Source of the DNA: Archangium primigenium
Lineage (GTDB): Bacteria > Myxococcota > Myxococcia > Myxococcales > Myxococcaceae
DNA length: 64,000 nucleotides
Reading direction: 5' to 3'
Assembly: GCF_016904885.1 (NCBI RefSeq)
Contig: NZ_JADWYI010000001.1
Span: 8,799,224 to 8,863,223 of the forward strand
The notes beneath the pieces are model-generated. The model saw nothing but the letters and a program-made list of their open reading frames with translations. It was not told the DNA's origin and did not search any database. This document shows, piece by piece, positions 6,769-13,983 of the stretch. Position 1 is the first letter of the stretch, and every line of letters starts with the position of its first letter. The position numbers and the translations under genes are program-made.

Positions 6769-9009
6769 ATGGATGCCCTCAAGTCCTTCTTCATGACCGC
6801 GCCGGTGGAGCCCGCCGAGTTCGCGCAGTCGTTGTGGCTCATCATCGCGCTGCCCCTGCTCGGGGCGTTCGTGTGTGGCGTGTTCGGCAAGCGGCTGGGC
6901 CGCGGCAACGTGCACCTCATCGCGTGCGCGTCGGTGGCCGGCGCGTTCGTGCTGTCGGCCATCGCCTTCTGGTGCGTCAACCACGCGCCCCAGGGCGGCC
7001 TGCCGGTGAGCATGGAGAACCCCTTCTCCGCGAGCGCGCTGCGCTACAGCATCGGCTACGACTACGGCATCTGGTTCGCCGCCGGGGACTTCCGGGTGAA
7101 CCTGGGTCTGATGGTGGACCACCTGTCGGGCATCATGCTGCTGGTCATCACCGGCGTGGGCTTCCTCATCCACCTGTACTCCACGAGCTACATGGAGCAC
7201 GACGAGAGCGGCTGGCGCTACTTCGCCTACCTCAACCTCTTCGTCGCGGCGATGCTCACGCTGGTGCTCGCCGACAACCTGGTGCTCCTGTTCGTGGGCT
7301 GGGAGGGCGTGGGCCTGGCCAGCTACCTGCTCATCGGTTTCTGGTACACGGACGCCGCCAAGGCCTGGGCGGGCCGCAAGGCGTTCGTCACCAACCGCAT
7401 CGGCGACTTCGCCTTCCTCATCGCCTCCTTCCTGCTCGTGCTGCTGGTGGGCGCCTTCACGGGCCAGGCCAACCCGGCCAACTACACCAGCGTGGGCGTG
7501 GACCCCTCGGCGGCCCAGACGCGCTACGCCGAGGGCCTGGCGTTCAAGGGTCCGTTGAGCTTCATGGGCCTGGAGATCATGGCCAACGCGCTGCCCGTCA
7601 CGGCGGAGAGCAACCCGGCCGCGGCGCTGTCCCTGCAGTCGCCCATCGCGCAGGGGCCGCTCGAGGGCCGCACCTTCGGGGGCGTGCTCACGGTGACGCT
7701 GCTGCTCTTCCTCCTGGGCGCCGCGGGCAAGAGCGCCCAGTTCCCGCTGTACGTCTGGCTGCCGGACGCCATGGCGGGCCCGACGCCCGTCTCCGCGCTC
7801 ATCCACGCGGCCACGATGGTGACCGCGGGCGTGTACCTGTTCTGCCGCATGAGCTACCTCCTGGTGCTCAGCCCCACGGCCATGCTGACGGTGGCCATCA
7901 TCGGCGCCGTCACCGCGCTCCTCGCGGCGCTCATCGCCTTCGCGCAGGACGACATCAAGAAGGTGCTCGCCTACTCCACCGTGTCGCAGCTGGGCCTGAT
8001 GTTCATGGGCGTGGGCACGGGCATCTTCTGGGCGGCGGTGCTGCACCTGGTCACCCACGCCTTCTTCAAGGCGTGCCTCTTCCTGGGCGCCGGCAGCGTG
8101 ATGCACGGCAACGGGGACGAGACGGACATCAAGAAGCTGGGCGGCCTGCGCCGCGAGATGAAGACCACGTGGTGGACGTTCGCCGTCGCCACCCTGGCCA
8201 TCACCGGCATCTTTCCCCTCTCGGGCTTCTTCTCCAAGGACGCCCTGCTGCACGGCGTGCACCACAACCACCTGGTGGGCTTCGAGGGCGCGGCCAACGC
8301 GCTCTACGCCCTGGGCCTGCTCATCGCCGTGTGCACGGCCTTCTACATGACGCGCGTGTACCTGCTCACCTTCGAGGGCGAGCGCTCCAAGGAGGCCCGC
8401 GTGGCGCATGCCCACGAGAGCTCCGGGTACATGACGGTGCCGCTCGTGTTGCTGGCCATCCTGAGCATCGTGGCGCTGTTCTACGCGCTGCCGCTGATGC
8501 CGGGCCGCAATGGGGTGCGCCAGCCGGTCATGGAGAACTTCCTGGGCCCCGTGTTCGCCAGCGCCGAGCGCCTCGCCGCCCGGGGCGGCCAGGTGAAGCT
8601 GGACCACAGCCTGCCCTCCATCGTCGACTACCTGGTGGCGTGGGTCACGGCGCTCGTGGGCGGCGGCCTCGCGGCGTTCGCCTACCTCAAGTACTTCCCC
8701 TCGAGGGCGGGCATGCCGGCGCCGGTCTGGGCCCGCTCGGTGCGCCGCTTCACGCAGAACAAGTTCTACGTGGATGAGGTCTACGAGGCCGTCGTCATCC
8801 GGCCGGTCAAGGGGCTCGGTACCCTCGTGTTCAAGATGGTGGAGGCCTTCATCGACCGGGTCCTGGTGCACGGCACGGCGTGGGTCACCAACTTCACCGG
8901 TATCACGCTGCGCTACCTGCAGACGGGAGACGCCCAGGTCTATGCCGCGGTCATGGCCCTGGCCCTGCTCGGTGGTGCCGTCTACGCGATCATCCAGGTG
9001 CTCAATTGA
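6769..9009 (+). CDS. nuoL: NADH-quinone oxidoreductase subunit L
   Basis: A 746-residue antiporter-like subunit at the distal end of the membrane arm. Typical elements are VGWEGVGLASYLLIGFW, the proton-channel region KSAQFPLYVWLPDAMAGPTPVSA, and KKVLAYSTVSQLG, plus a C-terminal segment (from about 650) that would form the long lateral helix. It is longer than the roughly 610 residues usual in enterobacteria. An insertion of about 60 residues (about 228-295, GAFTGQANPANY to GPLEGRTFG) lies between two helices and probably forms a periplasmic or cytoplasmic loop. The TGA overlaps the TTG start of nuoM. Confidence 0.95.
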   Translation: MDALKSFFMTAPVEPAEFAQSLWLIIALPLLGAFVCGVFGKRLGRGNVHLIACASVAGAFVLSAIAFWCVNHAPQGGLPVSMENPFSASALRYSIGYDYGIWFAAGDFRVNLGLMVDHLSGIMLLVITGVGFLIHLYSTSYMEHDESGWRYFAYLNLFVAAMLTLVLADNLVLLFVGWEGVGLASYLLIGFWYTDAAKAWAGRKAFVTNRIGDFAFLIASFLLVLLVGAFTGQANPANYTSVGVDPSAAQTRYAEGLAFKGPLSFMGLEIMANALPVTAESNPAAALSLQSPIAQGPLEGRTFGGVLTVTLLLFLLGAAGKSAQFPLYVWLPDAMAGPTPVSALIHAATMVTAGVYLFCRMSYLLVLSPTAMLTVAIIGAVTALLAALIAFAQDDIKKVLAYSTVSQLGLMFMGVGTGIFWAAVLHLVTHAFFKACLFLGAGSVMHGNGDETDIKKLGGLRREMKTTWWTFAVATLAITGIFPLSGFFSKDALLHGVHHNHLVGFEGAANALYALGLLIAVCTAFYMTRVYLLTFEGERSKEARVAHAHESSGYMTVPLVLLAILSIVALFYALPLMPGRNGVRQPVMENFLGPVFASAERLAARGGQVKLDHSLPSIVDYLVAWVTALVGGGLAAFAYLKYFPSRAGMPAPVWARSVRRFTQNKFYVDEVYEAVVIRPVKGLGTLVFKMVEAFIDRVLVHGTAWVTNFTGITLRYLQTGDAQVYAAVMALALLGGAVYAIIQVLN

Positions 9010-10694
9010 GCTTCTTCGACACCCATCTGCTCAACCTCGTCGTCTACCTGCCGCTGCTCTTCGCGGTGCTCGTGGCGCTCCTGCCCGCGGGTGAGCGCGG
9101 ACAGATCCGCGCCGTCACGCTCATCGGCATGGCCGTGGACCTGGTGCTCGGCATCTGGGCCTACGCGCGCTTCGAGCCCTCGGGCTCCGAGTTCCAGCTC
9201 GAGTACCGCGTGCGGTGGCTCGACCAGCTCGGCGCCAGCTACCACGTGGGCGTGGACGGCCTGTCCATCAGCCTGGTGCTCCTGACGGTGTTCCTGGGCC
9301 CGGTGGTGGTGCTCGCCTCGAGCACGTCCATCACCGAGCGCGTCAAGGAGTTCCATCTGTCGCTGCTGCTGCTGCAGGTGGCGATGATGGGCGCGCTGGT
9401 GTCGCTGGACGTGCTGCTCTTCTACGTCTTCTGGGAGGCGATGCTCATCCCCATGTACCTGCTGGTGGGCGTGTGGGGCGGCGAGGATCGTCAGGCGGCG
9501 GCGCTCAAGTTCTTCCTCTACACGCTGGCCGGCTCCCTGCTGATGCTGGTGGCCATCGTGGCGCTCTACTTCATCAGCAGCACCCCGGGCACGCGCTCCT
9601 TCGACTACGCCAGCATCTACAACAGCCTGGTGGTGGCCAACCGTGACATCGCCGCGTGCGTGAGCGCGGTGGGCCGGGACTGCACACGGCTCGACGGCAT
9701 GGGCGGCATCCTCTTCCGCTGGGGGCCGTGGCTGTTCGCCGCCTTCGCGCTGGCGTTCGCCATCAAGGTGCCGCTCTTCCCGCTGCACACCTGGCTGCCG
9801 GACGCCTACGTGCAGGCGCCCGCGGGCGCGTCGGCGCTCCTGTCCGGCATCATGGCGAAGATCGGCCTCTACGGCTTCTGGCGCTTCGCCATCCCCCTGT
9901 TCCCGGCGGCGGCCCACCAGCACCGGCCGGTGCTCGCGACGCTGGCGGTGGTGGGCATCATCTACGGCGCGCTCATGTGCCTGGCGCAGCGGGACGTGAA
10001 GAAGCTCATCGCGTACTCGTCGGTGAGCCACCTGGGCTACTGCATGCTGGGCCTCGTGGCGCTCACGGGCGAGGGCGCCAGCGGCAGCGCCTACCAGATG
10101 CTCAACCACGGCGTGTCCACCGGCGCGCTGTTCCTCCTGTTCGGCTTCCTCCAGGAGCGGCGCCACTCGCGGCTGATGTCCGACTACGGCGGCATCGCCA
10201 AGGTGGTGCCCGTGTACACGACGGCCTTCCTCCTGCTCACCTTCTCGTCGCTGGCGGTGCCCGGCACCAACGGCTTCGTGGGCGAGTTCCTCATCCTGCT
10301 GGGCACCTTCAAGAGCGGCCTGGGCGTGGCCTTCGGGGTGCTCGGCACCGTGGGCGTCATCCTCGGCGCGGTGTACCTCTTGTGGATGGTGCAGAAGGTG
10401 TTCTTCGGCCCCCTCACCCACCGCGACAACCAGGCCCTCACGGATCTCAACGCGCGGGAGTTCGTCACCGTGCTGCCCTTCCTGGTGCTGGTGGTGGTCA
10501 TGGGCCTGAGGCCGCAGCCGTTCCTGGATCGCATCAATCCCGCCACCGAGCGTTTCGTGGCGCGCGCCAGCCTGGGCGTGCCCGGTGCGCGTCCCGCGGG
10601 GGACGTGAACATCACGGTGAAGGGCCTGCCGCCCTCCGCCGAGGCCGCCGCTCCCCTTGATCCGCCGGCGGGCGCGCTCGCCGACCGACGCTAG
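9006..10694 (+). CDS. nuoM: NADH-quinone oxidoreductase subunit M
   Basis: A 562-residue antiporter-like subunit with about 14 transmembrane helices. Conserved parts include FYVFWEAMLIPMYLLVGVWGG, the channel motif FPLHTWLPDAYVQAPAGASALLSGIMAK, and DVKKLIAYSSVSHLGYCMLG. I place the start at TTG 9006-9008, which overlaps the nuoL stop as TTGA and puts the first helix at the usual distance; upstream frame is nuoL antiphase sequence. A loop insertion near residues 195-235 (TPGTRSFDYASIY to GRDCTRL) and a Pro/Ala-rich tail are mild oddities. nuoN follows after 16 bp. Confidence 0.93.
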   Translation: MSFFDTHLLNLVVYLPLLFAVLVALLPAGERGQIRAVTLIGMAVDLVLGIWAYARFEPSGSEFQLEYRVRWLDQLGASYHVGVDGLSISLVLLTVFLGPVVVLASSTSITERVKEFHLSLLLLQVAMMGALVSLDVLLFYVFWEAMLIPMYLLVGVWGGEDRQAAALKFFLYTLAGSLLMLVAIVALYFISSTPGTRSFDYASIYNSLVVANRDIAACVSAVGRDCTRLDGMGGILFRWGPWLFAAFALAFAIKVPLFPLHTWLPDAYVQAPAGASALLSGIMAKIGLYGFWRFAIPLFPAAAHQHRPVLATLAVVGIIYGALMCLAQRDVKKLIAYSSVSHLGYCMLGLVALTGEGASGSAYQMLNHGVSTGALFLLFGFLQERRHSRLMSDYGGIAKVVPVYTTAFLLLTFSSLAVPGTNGFVGEFLILLGTFKSGLGVAFGVLGTVGVILGAVYLLWMVQKVFFGPLTHRDNQALTDLNAREFVTVLPFLVLVVVMGLRPQPFLDRINPATERFVARASLGVPGARPAGDVNITVKGLPPSAEAAAPLDPPAGALADRR

Positions 10695-10710
10695 TCGAGA
10701 CCTTCCGACC

Positions 10711-12270
10711 ATGAATCTGCCCAACATCACCTCGGCGGACTTCCTCCCCCTGCTGCCCGCCATCATCCTGGTGGTGGGAGCGTGCGTGCTGCTGCTCTCG
10801 GAGGTGTTCCTCTCCGCGGGCGCGTCGCGCGGCTACCAGGCGGCCCTCACCGCCCTCACGTCCGTCATCGCCGGGGCCGTGTCCCTGCGGCTGCTGTTCG
10901 AGCCCGCGCGCCAGGTGTTCCTCGGCTTTGGCGCCCTGGATCCGTTCTCCAGCTTCCTCACGTTCATCGTCTGCGTGGCGCTGACCCTGGCGGCGCTCAC
11001 CGCGGCCACCTTCCTGCGCCGCCGCGGCGCCGAGCGCGGCGAGTTCTACGCGCTGATGCTCTTCGCGGGCGCGGGCATGAGCCTGCTGGGCCTGTCCAAC
11101 GAGCTCATCACGCTCTTCATCAGCATCGAGGTGCTGTCGATCTCGACGTACGCGCTCACGAGCTTCCTGCGCCGGGGCACTCGTCCGAGCGAGGCGGGCT
11201 TCAAGTACTTCATCCTCGGGGCCTTCTCGTCCGCGGTGCTGCTCTACGGCGCGGCGCTGCTCTACGGGGCCACGGGCACGACGCTGCTCGGGGAGATGAT
11301 CGAGCCGCTGCGCGCCGCCATGCGCACCCAGGCGCCGCTCGTGTACGCGGGCGCGGTGCTGGTGGCCGCCGGCTTCGCCTTCAAGGTCGCCGCGGTGCCC
11401 TTCCACATGTGGACGCCGGACGTGTACGAGGGAGCCCCCACGCCCGTCACCGCGCTGATGAGCGCCGGCGTGAAGGCCGCCGCCTTCGTGGCGCTCGTGC
11501 GCGTGTTCGTCACCGTGGGCGCGGGCATCAGCCCCAAGCTGCCCTTCGCGCTGTTCTCCACGCTGGCGCTGCTCACCATGGTCGGCGGCAACCTGCTCGC
11601 CCTGCCCCAGCGCAACGTCAAGCGCATGCTGGCCTACTCCTCCATCGCGCACGCCGGCTACCTGCTGCTGGGCGTGGCGGCGCTCTTCAGCGTCCAGCCG
11701 GAGACGGGGCTGCGGCTGCTGGGCGCCACCTCGGTGGTGGGCGCCAGCGCCCAGGCCGTGGTGCACACCGAGGCCTTGCGCAGCATCCTCTTCTACCTGC
11801 TCGCCTACACCGTCACCACCATGGGCGCCTTCGGCATCGTGTCCCTCGTGGAGCGGCGCGAGGACGAGGAGAAGGGCACGGCGTGGGACCGCGACCGCTT
11901 GAGCGGGCTCGCCCAGCGCCGTCCGGGTTGGGCCTTCGCGATGGCCGCCTTCATGCTGTCGCTGGCGGGCATTCCGCCCACCGTGGGCTTCATGGGCAAG
12001 CTGCTGCTGTTCCGCGCCGCCGTGGACGCGGGCCTCATCGGCCTCACCCTCGTGGCGGTGCTCTCCAGCGTGGCCGGCGCCTACTACTACCTGCGCGTGG
12101 TCATCTACATGTACATGCGCCCGGTGCCCGAGGGCGCCCAGCCGCTCGAGCGCGCGTGGATGACGGAGCTCGTGCTCGTCATCTCCACCGCCGCCGTGGT
12201 GCTGCTGGGCATCCTGCCCGGCCCCCTGAGCGAGTGGATCAACCAGGCCGGAACGTTGCTGGGCCGCTGA
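10711..12270 (+). CDS. nuoN: NADH-quinone oxidoreductase subunit N
   Basis: A 519-residue antiporter-like subunit and the last gene of the cluster. Key sequence: SIEVLSISTYALTSFLRR, the channel region FKVAAVPFHMWTPDVYEGAPTPVTALMSAGVKAAAF, and NVKRMLAYSSIAHAGYLLLG. The ATG at 10711 follows the nuoM stop by 16 bp. A perfect hairpin terminator lies about 25 bp downstream, and no further coding sequence follows before the sRNA array, so the operon ends here. Confidence 0.95.
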   Translation: MNLPNITSADFLPLLPAIILVVGACVLLLSEVFLSAGASRGYQAALTALTSVIAGAVSLRLLFEPARQVFLGFGALDPFSSFLTFIVCVALTLAALTAATFLRRRGAERGEFYALMLFAGAGMSLLGLSNELITLFISIEVLSISTYALTSFLRRGTRPSEAGFKYFILGAFSSAVLLYGAALLYGATGTTLLGEMIEPLRAAMRTQAPLVYAGAVLVAAGFAFKVAAVPFHMWTPDVYEGAPTPVTALMSAGVKAAAFVALVRVFVTVGAGISPKLPFALFSTLALLTMVGGNLLALPQRNVKRMLAYSSIAHAGYLLLGVAALFSVQPETGLRLLGATSVVGASAQAVVHTEALRSILFYLLAYTVTTMGAFGIVSLVERREDEEKGTAWDRDRLSGLAQRRPGWAFAMAAFMLSLAGIPPTVGFMGKLLLFRAAVDAGLIGLTLVAVLSSVAGAYYYLRVVIYMYMRPVPEGAQPLERAWMTELVLVISTAAVVLLGILPGPLSEWINQAGTLLGR

Positions 12271-12293
12271 GACGCCCTCACGCCGCGGTTGCG

Positions 12294-12327
12294 ACGCCCG
12301 GGCCTCACCGCCCGGGCGTTGTCGTTT
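12294..12327 (+). terminator. Intrinsic terminator of the nuo cluster
   Basis: A perfect 9-bp stem, ACGCCCGGG (12294-12302) with CCCGGGCGT (12311-12319), is followed by TGTCGTTTCC. The tail including the end of the stem (CGTTGTCGTTTCCAGGGG, 12317-12334) recurs identically after the sdhC terminator at 22510-22527. Confidence 0.8.
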
Positions 12328-12365
12328 CCAGGGGCATCCCCGCGCGCCAGGCGCCTTCCCGGCCC

Positions 12366-12491
12366 GAAAAAGAAGGCGGCCCGGCAACCCCATGGGGGAT
12401 ACCGGGCCGCAGGTTCTTCTCAAGAAACACGTCGGAAGACTGAAGGCGGTGGGGGGGAACCTCCTTCGATCTCGCGGCAACGTGCTTCGTC
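12366..12491 (-). ncRNA. Pxr-like sRNA, copy 5 (distal)
   Basis: Last copy in transcription order, with an inferred start near 12491, about 12 bp past the -12 element. The transcript holds the seven-cytosine run (complement of 12451-12457) inside a GAAGG/CCUUC hairpin and ends in a terminator: stem GCGGCCCGG (complement of 12402-12410) with CCGGGCCGC (12376-12384), then CUUCUUUUUC (12375-12366). The terminator loop differs from the other copies (CCCCCAUGGGG). The identity with Pxr rests on context and the C7 loop, not on an alignment. Confidence 0.65.
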
Positions 12492-12501
12492 TGAGAGCTA
12501 T

Positions 12502-12517
12502 AGCACCCCGCGTGCCA
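12502..12517 (-). promoter_or_regulatory. Sigma-54 promoter of sRNA copy 5
   Basis: On the minus strand TGGCACGCGGGGTGCT fits the sigma-54 consensus TGGCACG-N4-TTGC with GG and GC correctly spaced at -24 and -12; one mismatch (G for T before TGC). Confidence 0.75.
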
Positions 12518-12590
12518 CGCCCATGGGCGAGGGAAAGTCTCGCGATTCCAAGAGGTTGGCGCGGGAGGCGCGGCGAGGGCCACCTCGGGC

Positions 12591-12639
12591 TTTCACTCCT
12601 GCAATTGCAGCGGTGAAATGGCCTTTCACATCTGAAAGG
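12591..12639 (-). promoter_or_regulatory. Upstream inverted repeats (activator-site candidates) for sRNA copy 5
   Basis: Contains CCTTTCA-CATC-TGAAAGG (12622-12639, perfect 7-bp arms) and CTGCAATTGCAG (12599-12610, perfect palindrome) nested in TTTCAC...GTGAAA (12591-12618). They lie about 75-120 bp upstream of the promoter, the usual place for NtrC-type enhancer sites. Confidence 0.55.
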
Positions 12640-12688
12640 CGGCCCGGCCCAGACGGGCTCACGGGGGCGCTCGGAGGCTCCGAGGCCG

Positions 12689-12819
12689 GAAAAAGAAGGC
12701 GGCCCGGTACCCTTCCGAAGAGAGGGTGACCGGGCCGCGGGTTCTTCTCAAGAAGCTCGCCAGAAGGGCTGAAGGCGGTGGGGGGGAACCTCCTTCGACC
12801 AGCTTCGACATGCTCCGAC
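12689..12819 (-). ncRNA. Pxr-like sRNA, copy 4
   Basis: About 131 nt from an inferred start near 12819. In order: a GAAGCU stretch that can pair with a later AGCUUC, the GAAGG / CCUUC hairpin with the CCCCCCC loop, a small CUUC-UUGA-GAAG hairpin, and the terminator stem GCGGCCCGGT / ACCGGGCCGC (perfect 10 bp, 12738-12699) followed by CUUCUUUUUCC. Nearly identical to copies 2 and 3. Confidence 0.68.
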
Positions 12820-12829
12820 GGAGGGCTAT

Positions 12830-12845
12830 AGCACCCCGCGTGCCA
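12830..12845 (-). promoter_or_regulatory. Sigma-54 promoter of sRNA copy 4
   Basis: Same TGGCACG-CGGG-GTGCT element as copy 5, 328 bp away. Confidence 0.75.
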
Positions 12846-12918
12846 CGCCCATGGACACGAGAAAGCCTCGCGATTCCAAGAGGTTGGCGCGAAGGGACCC
12901 ACCGCCGCCGCGTCCAGC

Positions 12919-12967
12919 TTTCACTCCTGCAATTGCAGCGGTGAAATGGCCTTTCACATCTGAAAGG
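12919..12967 (-). promoter_or_regulatory. Upstream inverted repeats for sRNA copy 4
   Basis: Identical to the block at 12591-12639: CCTTTCA-N4-TGAAAGG and the CTGCAATTGCAG palindrome at the same distance from the promoter. Confidence 0.55.
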
Positions 12968-13016
12968 CGGCCCGGCCCAGACGGGCTCACGGGGGCGCTC
13001 GGAGGCTCCGAGGCCG

Positions 13017-13147
13017 GAAAAAGAAGGCGGCCCAGTACCCTTCCGAAGAGAGGGTGACCGGGCCGCGGGTTCTTCTCAAGAAGCTCGCCAGAAGGGCTGA
13101 AGGCGGTGGGGGGGAACCTCCTTCGACCAGCTTCGACATGCTCCGAC
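13017..13147 (-). ncRNA. Pxr-like sRNA, copy 3
   Basis: Differs from copy 4 in the transcript only at the terminator stem, where one G-C pair becomes a G-U wobble (GCGGCCCAGT on the plus strand at 13027), so pairing is kept. The C7 loop and U-rich tail are intact. Confidence 0.68.
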
Positions 13148-13157
13148 GGAGGGCTAT

Positions 13158-13173
13158 AGCACCCCGCGTGCCA
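13158..13173 (-). promoter_or_regulatory. Sigma-54 promoter of sRNA copy 3
   Basis: TGGCACG-CGGG-GTGCT on the minus strand, identical to copies 2, 4 and 5. Confidence 0.75.
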
Positions 13174-13246
13174 CGCCCATGGACACGAGAAAGCCTCGCG
13201 ATTCCAAGAGGTTGGCGCGAAGGGACCCACCGCCACCGCGTCCAGC

Positions 13247-13295
13247 TTTCACTCCTGCAATTGCAGCGGTGAAATGGCCTTTCACATCTGAAAGG
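13247..13295 (-). promoter_or_regulatory. Upstream inverted repeats for sRNA copy 3
   Basis: Same pair of inverted repeats as in the other array units, 75-120 bp upstream of the promoter. Confidence 0.55.
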
Positions 13296-13344
13296 CGGCC
13301 CGGCCCAGACGGGCTCACGGGGGCGCTCGGAGGCTCCGAGGCCG

Positions 13345-13475
13345 GAAAAAGAAGGCGGCCCGGTACCCTTCCGAAGAAAGGGTGACCGGGCCGCGGGTTC
13401 TTCTCAAGAAGCTCGCCAGAAGGGCTGAAGGCGGTGGGGGGGAACCTCCTTCGACCAGCTTCGACATGCTCCGAC
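13345..13475 (-). ncRNA. Pxr-like sRNA, copy 2
   Basis: Transcribed part is nearly identical to copies 3 and 4, with one change in the terminator loop (AAAGGG for AGAGGG at about 13378). Stem GCGGCCCGGT / ACCGGGCCGC is perfect (13394-13355). The DNA upstream of its promoter is more diverged than the RNA itself, which suggests the RNA is the conserved part. Confidence 0.68.
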
Positions 13476-13485
13476 GGAGGGCTAT

Positions 13486-13501
13486 AGCACCCCGCGTGCC
13501 A
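13486..13501 (-). promoter_or_regulatory. Sigma-54 promoter of sRNA copy 2
   Basis: TGGCACG-CGGG-GTGCT on the minus strand, identical to the downstream copies. Confidence 0.75.
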
Positions 13502-13574
13502 CGCCCACGGGCACGAGAAAGCCCCGCGATTCCAAGGGGTTGGCACGAGGGGACCCACCGCTACCGCGTCCAGC

Positions 13575-13623
13575 TTTCACTCCTGCAATTGCAGCGGTGA
13601 AATGGCCTTTCACATCTGAAAGG
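13575..13623 (-). promoter_or_regulatory. Upstream inverted repeats for sRNA copy 2
   Basis: CCTTTCA-CATC-TGAAAGG (13606-13623) and CTGCAATTGCAG (13583-13594), as in the other units, although the flanking sequence has changed. Confidence 0.55.
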
Positions 13624-13650
13624 CGGCCCGGCTCGCGGAGGCTTCGAGGC

Positions 13651-13777
13651 CGGAAAAGAAGGCGGCCCGGTCCTCTCCGAAGAGCGAACCGGGCCGCGGG
13701 TTCTTCCAAAGGAAGCACATCGGAGCGCTGAAGGGGTGGGGGGGAACCACTTCATCGCCGCGTCAACGTGCTCTGAC
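13651..13777 (-). ncRNA. Pxr-like sRNA, copy 1 (next to the regulator genes)
   Basis: The copy directly downstream of the NtrC-like gene and the most diverged in sequence. It keeps the CCCCCCC run in a GAAG / CUUC hairpin (complement of about 13731-13755) and a terminator with a perfect 10-bp stem (13697-13662) and a CUUCUUUUCC tail. In Myxococcus xanthus, as I recall, pxr sits directly downstream of the kinase and regulator genes pxrK and pxrR; this copy occupies that place, so it is the best ortholog candidate. Confidence 0.68.
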
Positions 13778-13787
13778 GGGATTACCT

Positions 13788-13803
13788 AGCACACCCCATG
13801 CCA
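13788..13803 (-). promoter_or_regulatory. Sigma-54 promoter of sRNA copy 1
   Basis: TGGCATG-GGGT-GTGCT on the minus strand: GG and GC keep the -24/-12 spacing, though two positions differ from the other copies. Confidence 0.7.
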
Positions 13804-13879
13804 GCCCACGTTTCCGCGCCAACCCCAGTCATTCCGGGTACTTGGCATCTCCCCTCACCCTCCGCGCGCCCCCGAGGGG

Positions 13880-13957
13880 CATTGCACCTCTGCAATGCCT
13901 TTGCAGGTCTGCAAATCCCCAGTGCTCTCGGGGGCTTATACGTTTCAGCGTTGAAAC
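13880..13957 (-). promoter_or_regulatory. Cluster of three inverted repeats, likely activator binding sites upstream of copy 1
   Basis: Three perfect inverted repeats with 4-bp spacers: CATTGCA-CCTC-TGCAATG (13880-13897), TTTGCA-GGTC-TGCAAA (13900-13915) and GTTTCA-GCGT-TGAAAC (13942-13957). Together with CCTTTCA-CATC-TGAAAGG in the array they share the form TT(G/T)CA-N4-TG(A/C)AA. The first two are centred about 86 and 105 bp upstream of the -24 element. They lie between the NtrC-like gene and the first sRNA promoter. Confidence 0.6.
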
Positions 13958-13983
13958 CTCGATTTCATTTCCGACAGGGGCCC

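Larger units (their letters stand above)
12366..13803 (-). repeat. Tandem array of about 328-bp units, each a sigma-54-driven sRNA gene
   Basis: Five units follow one another; the sigma-54 promoter elements start at 12502, 12830, 13158 and 13486 (exact 328-bp period), then 13788. Units at 12689-13016 and 13017-13344 differ at only two positions that I can find. The first (13651-13803) and last (12366-12688) units are more diverged, and the spacer of the unit at 13345-13650 is about 20 bp shorter. Each full unit holds, in minus-strand order, upstream inverted repeats, a -24/-12 promoter, a transcribed region with a CCCCCCC loop, and a terminator. Short open frames here are repeats of each other and unlikely to be proteins. 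Confidence 0.9.

Noticed and set aside
12498-13600. Short open frames in the array that repeat every 328 bp (about 70-136 residues each, both strands).
   Set aside because: They are copies of one another across the non-coding repeats, cross promoter and terminator elements, and have Arg/Pro/Ser-rich low-complexity products.
12366-13803. CRISPR array or REP-element cluster.
   Set aside because: The period (328 bp) is far too long for CRISPR, there are no variable spacers or cas genes, and each unit has promoter and terminator structure.
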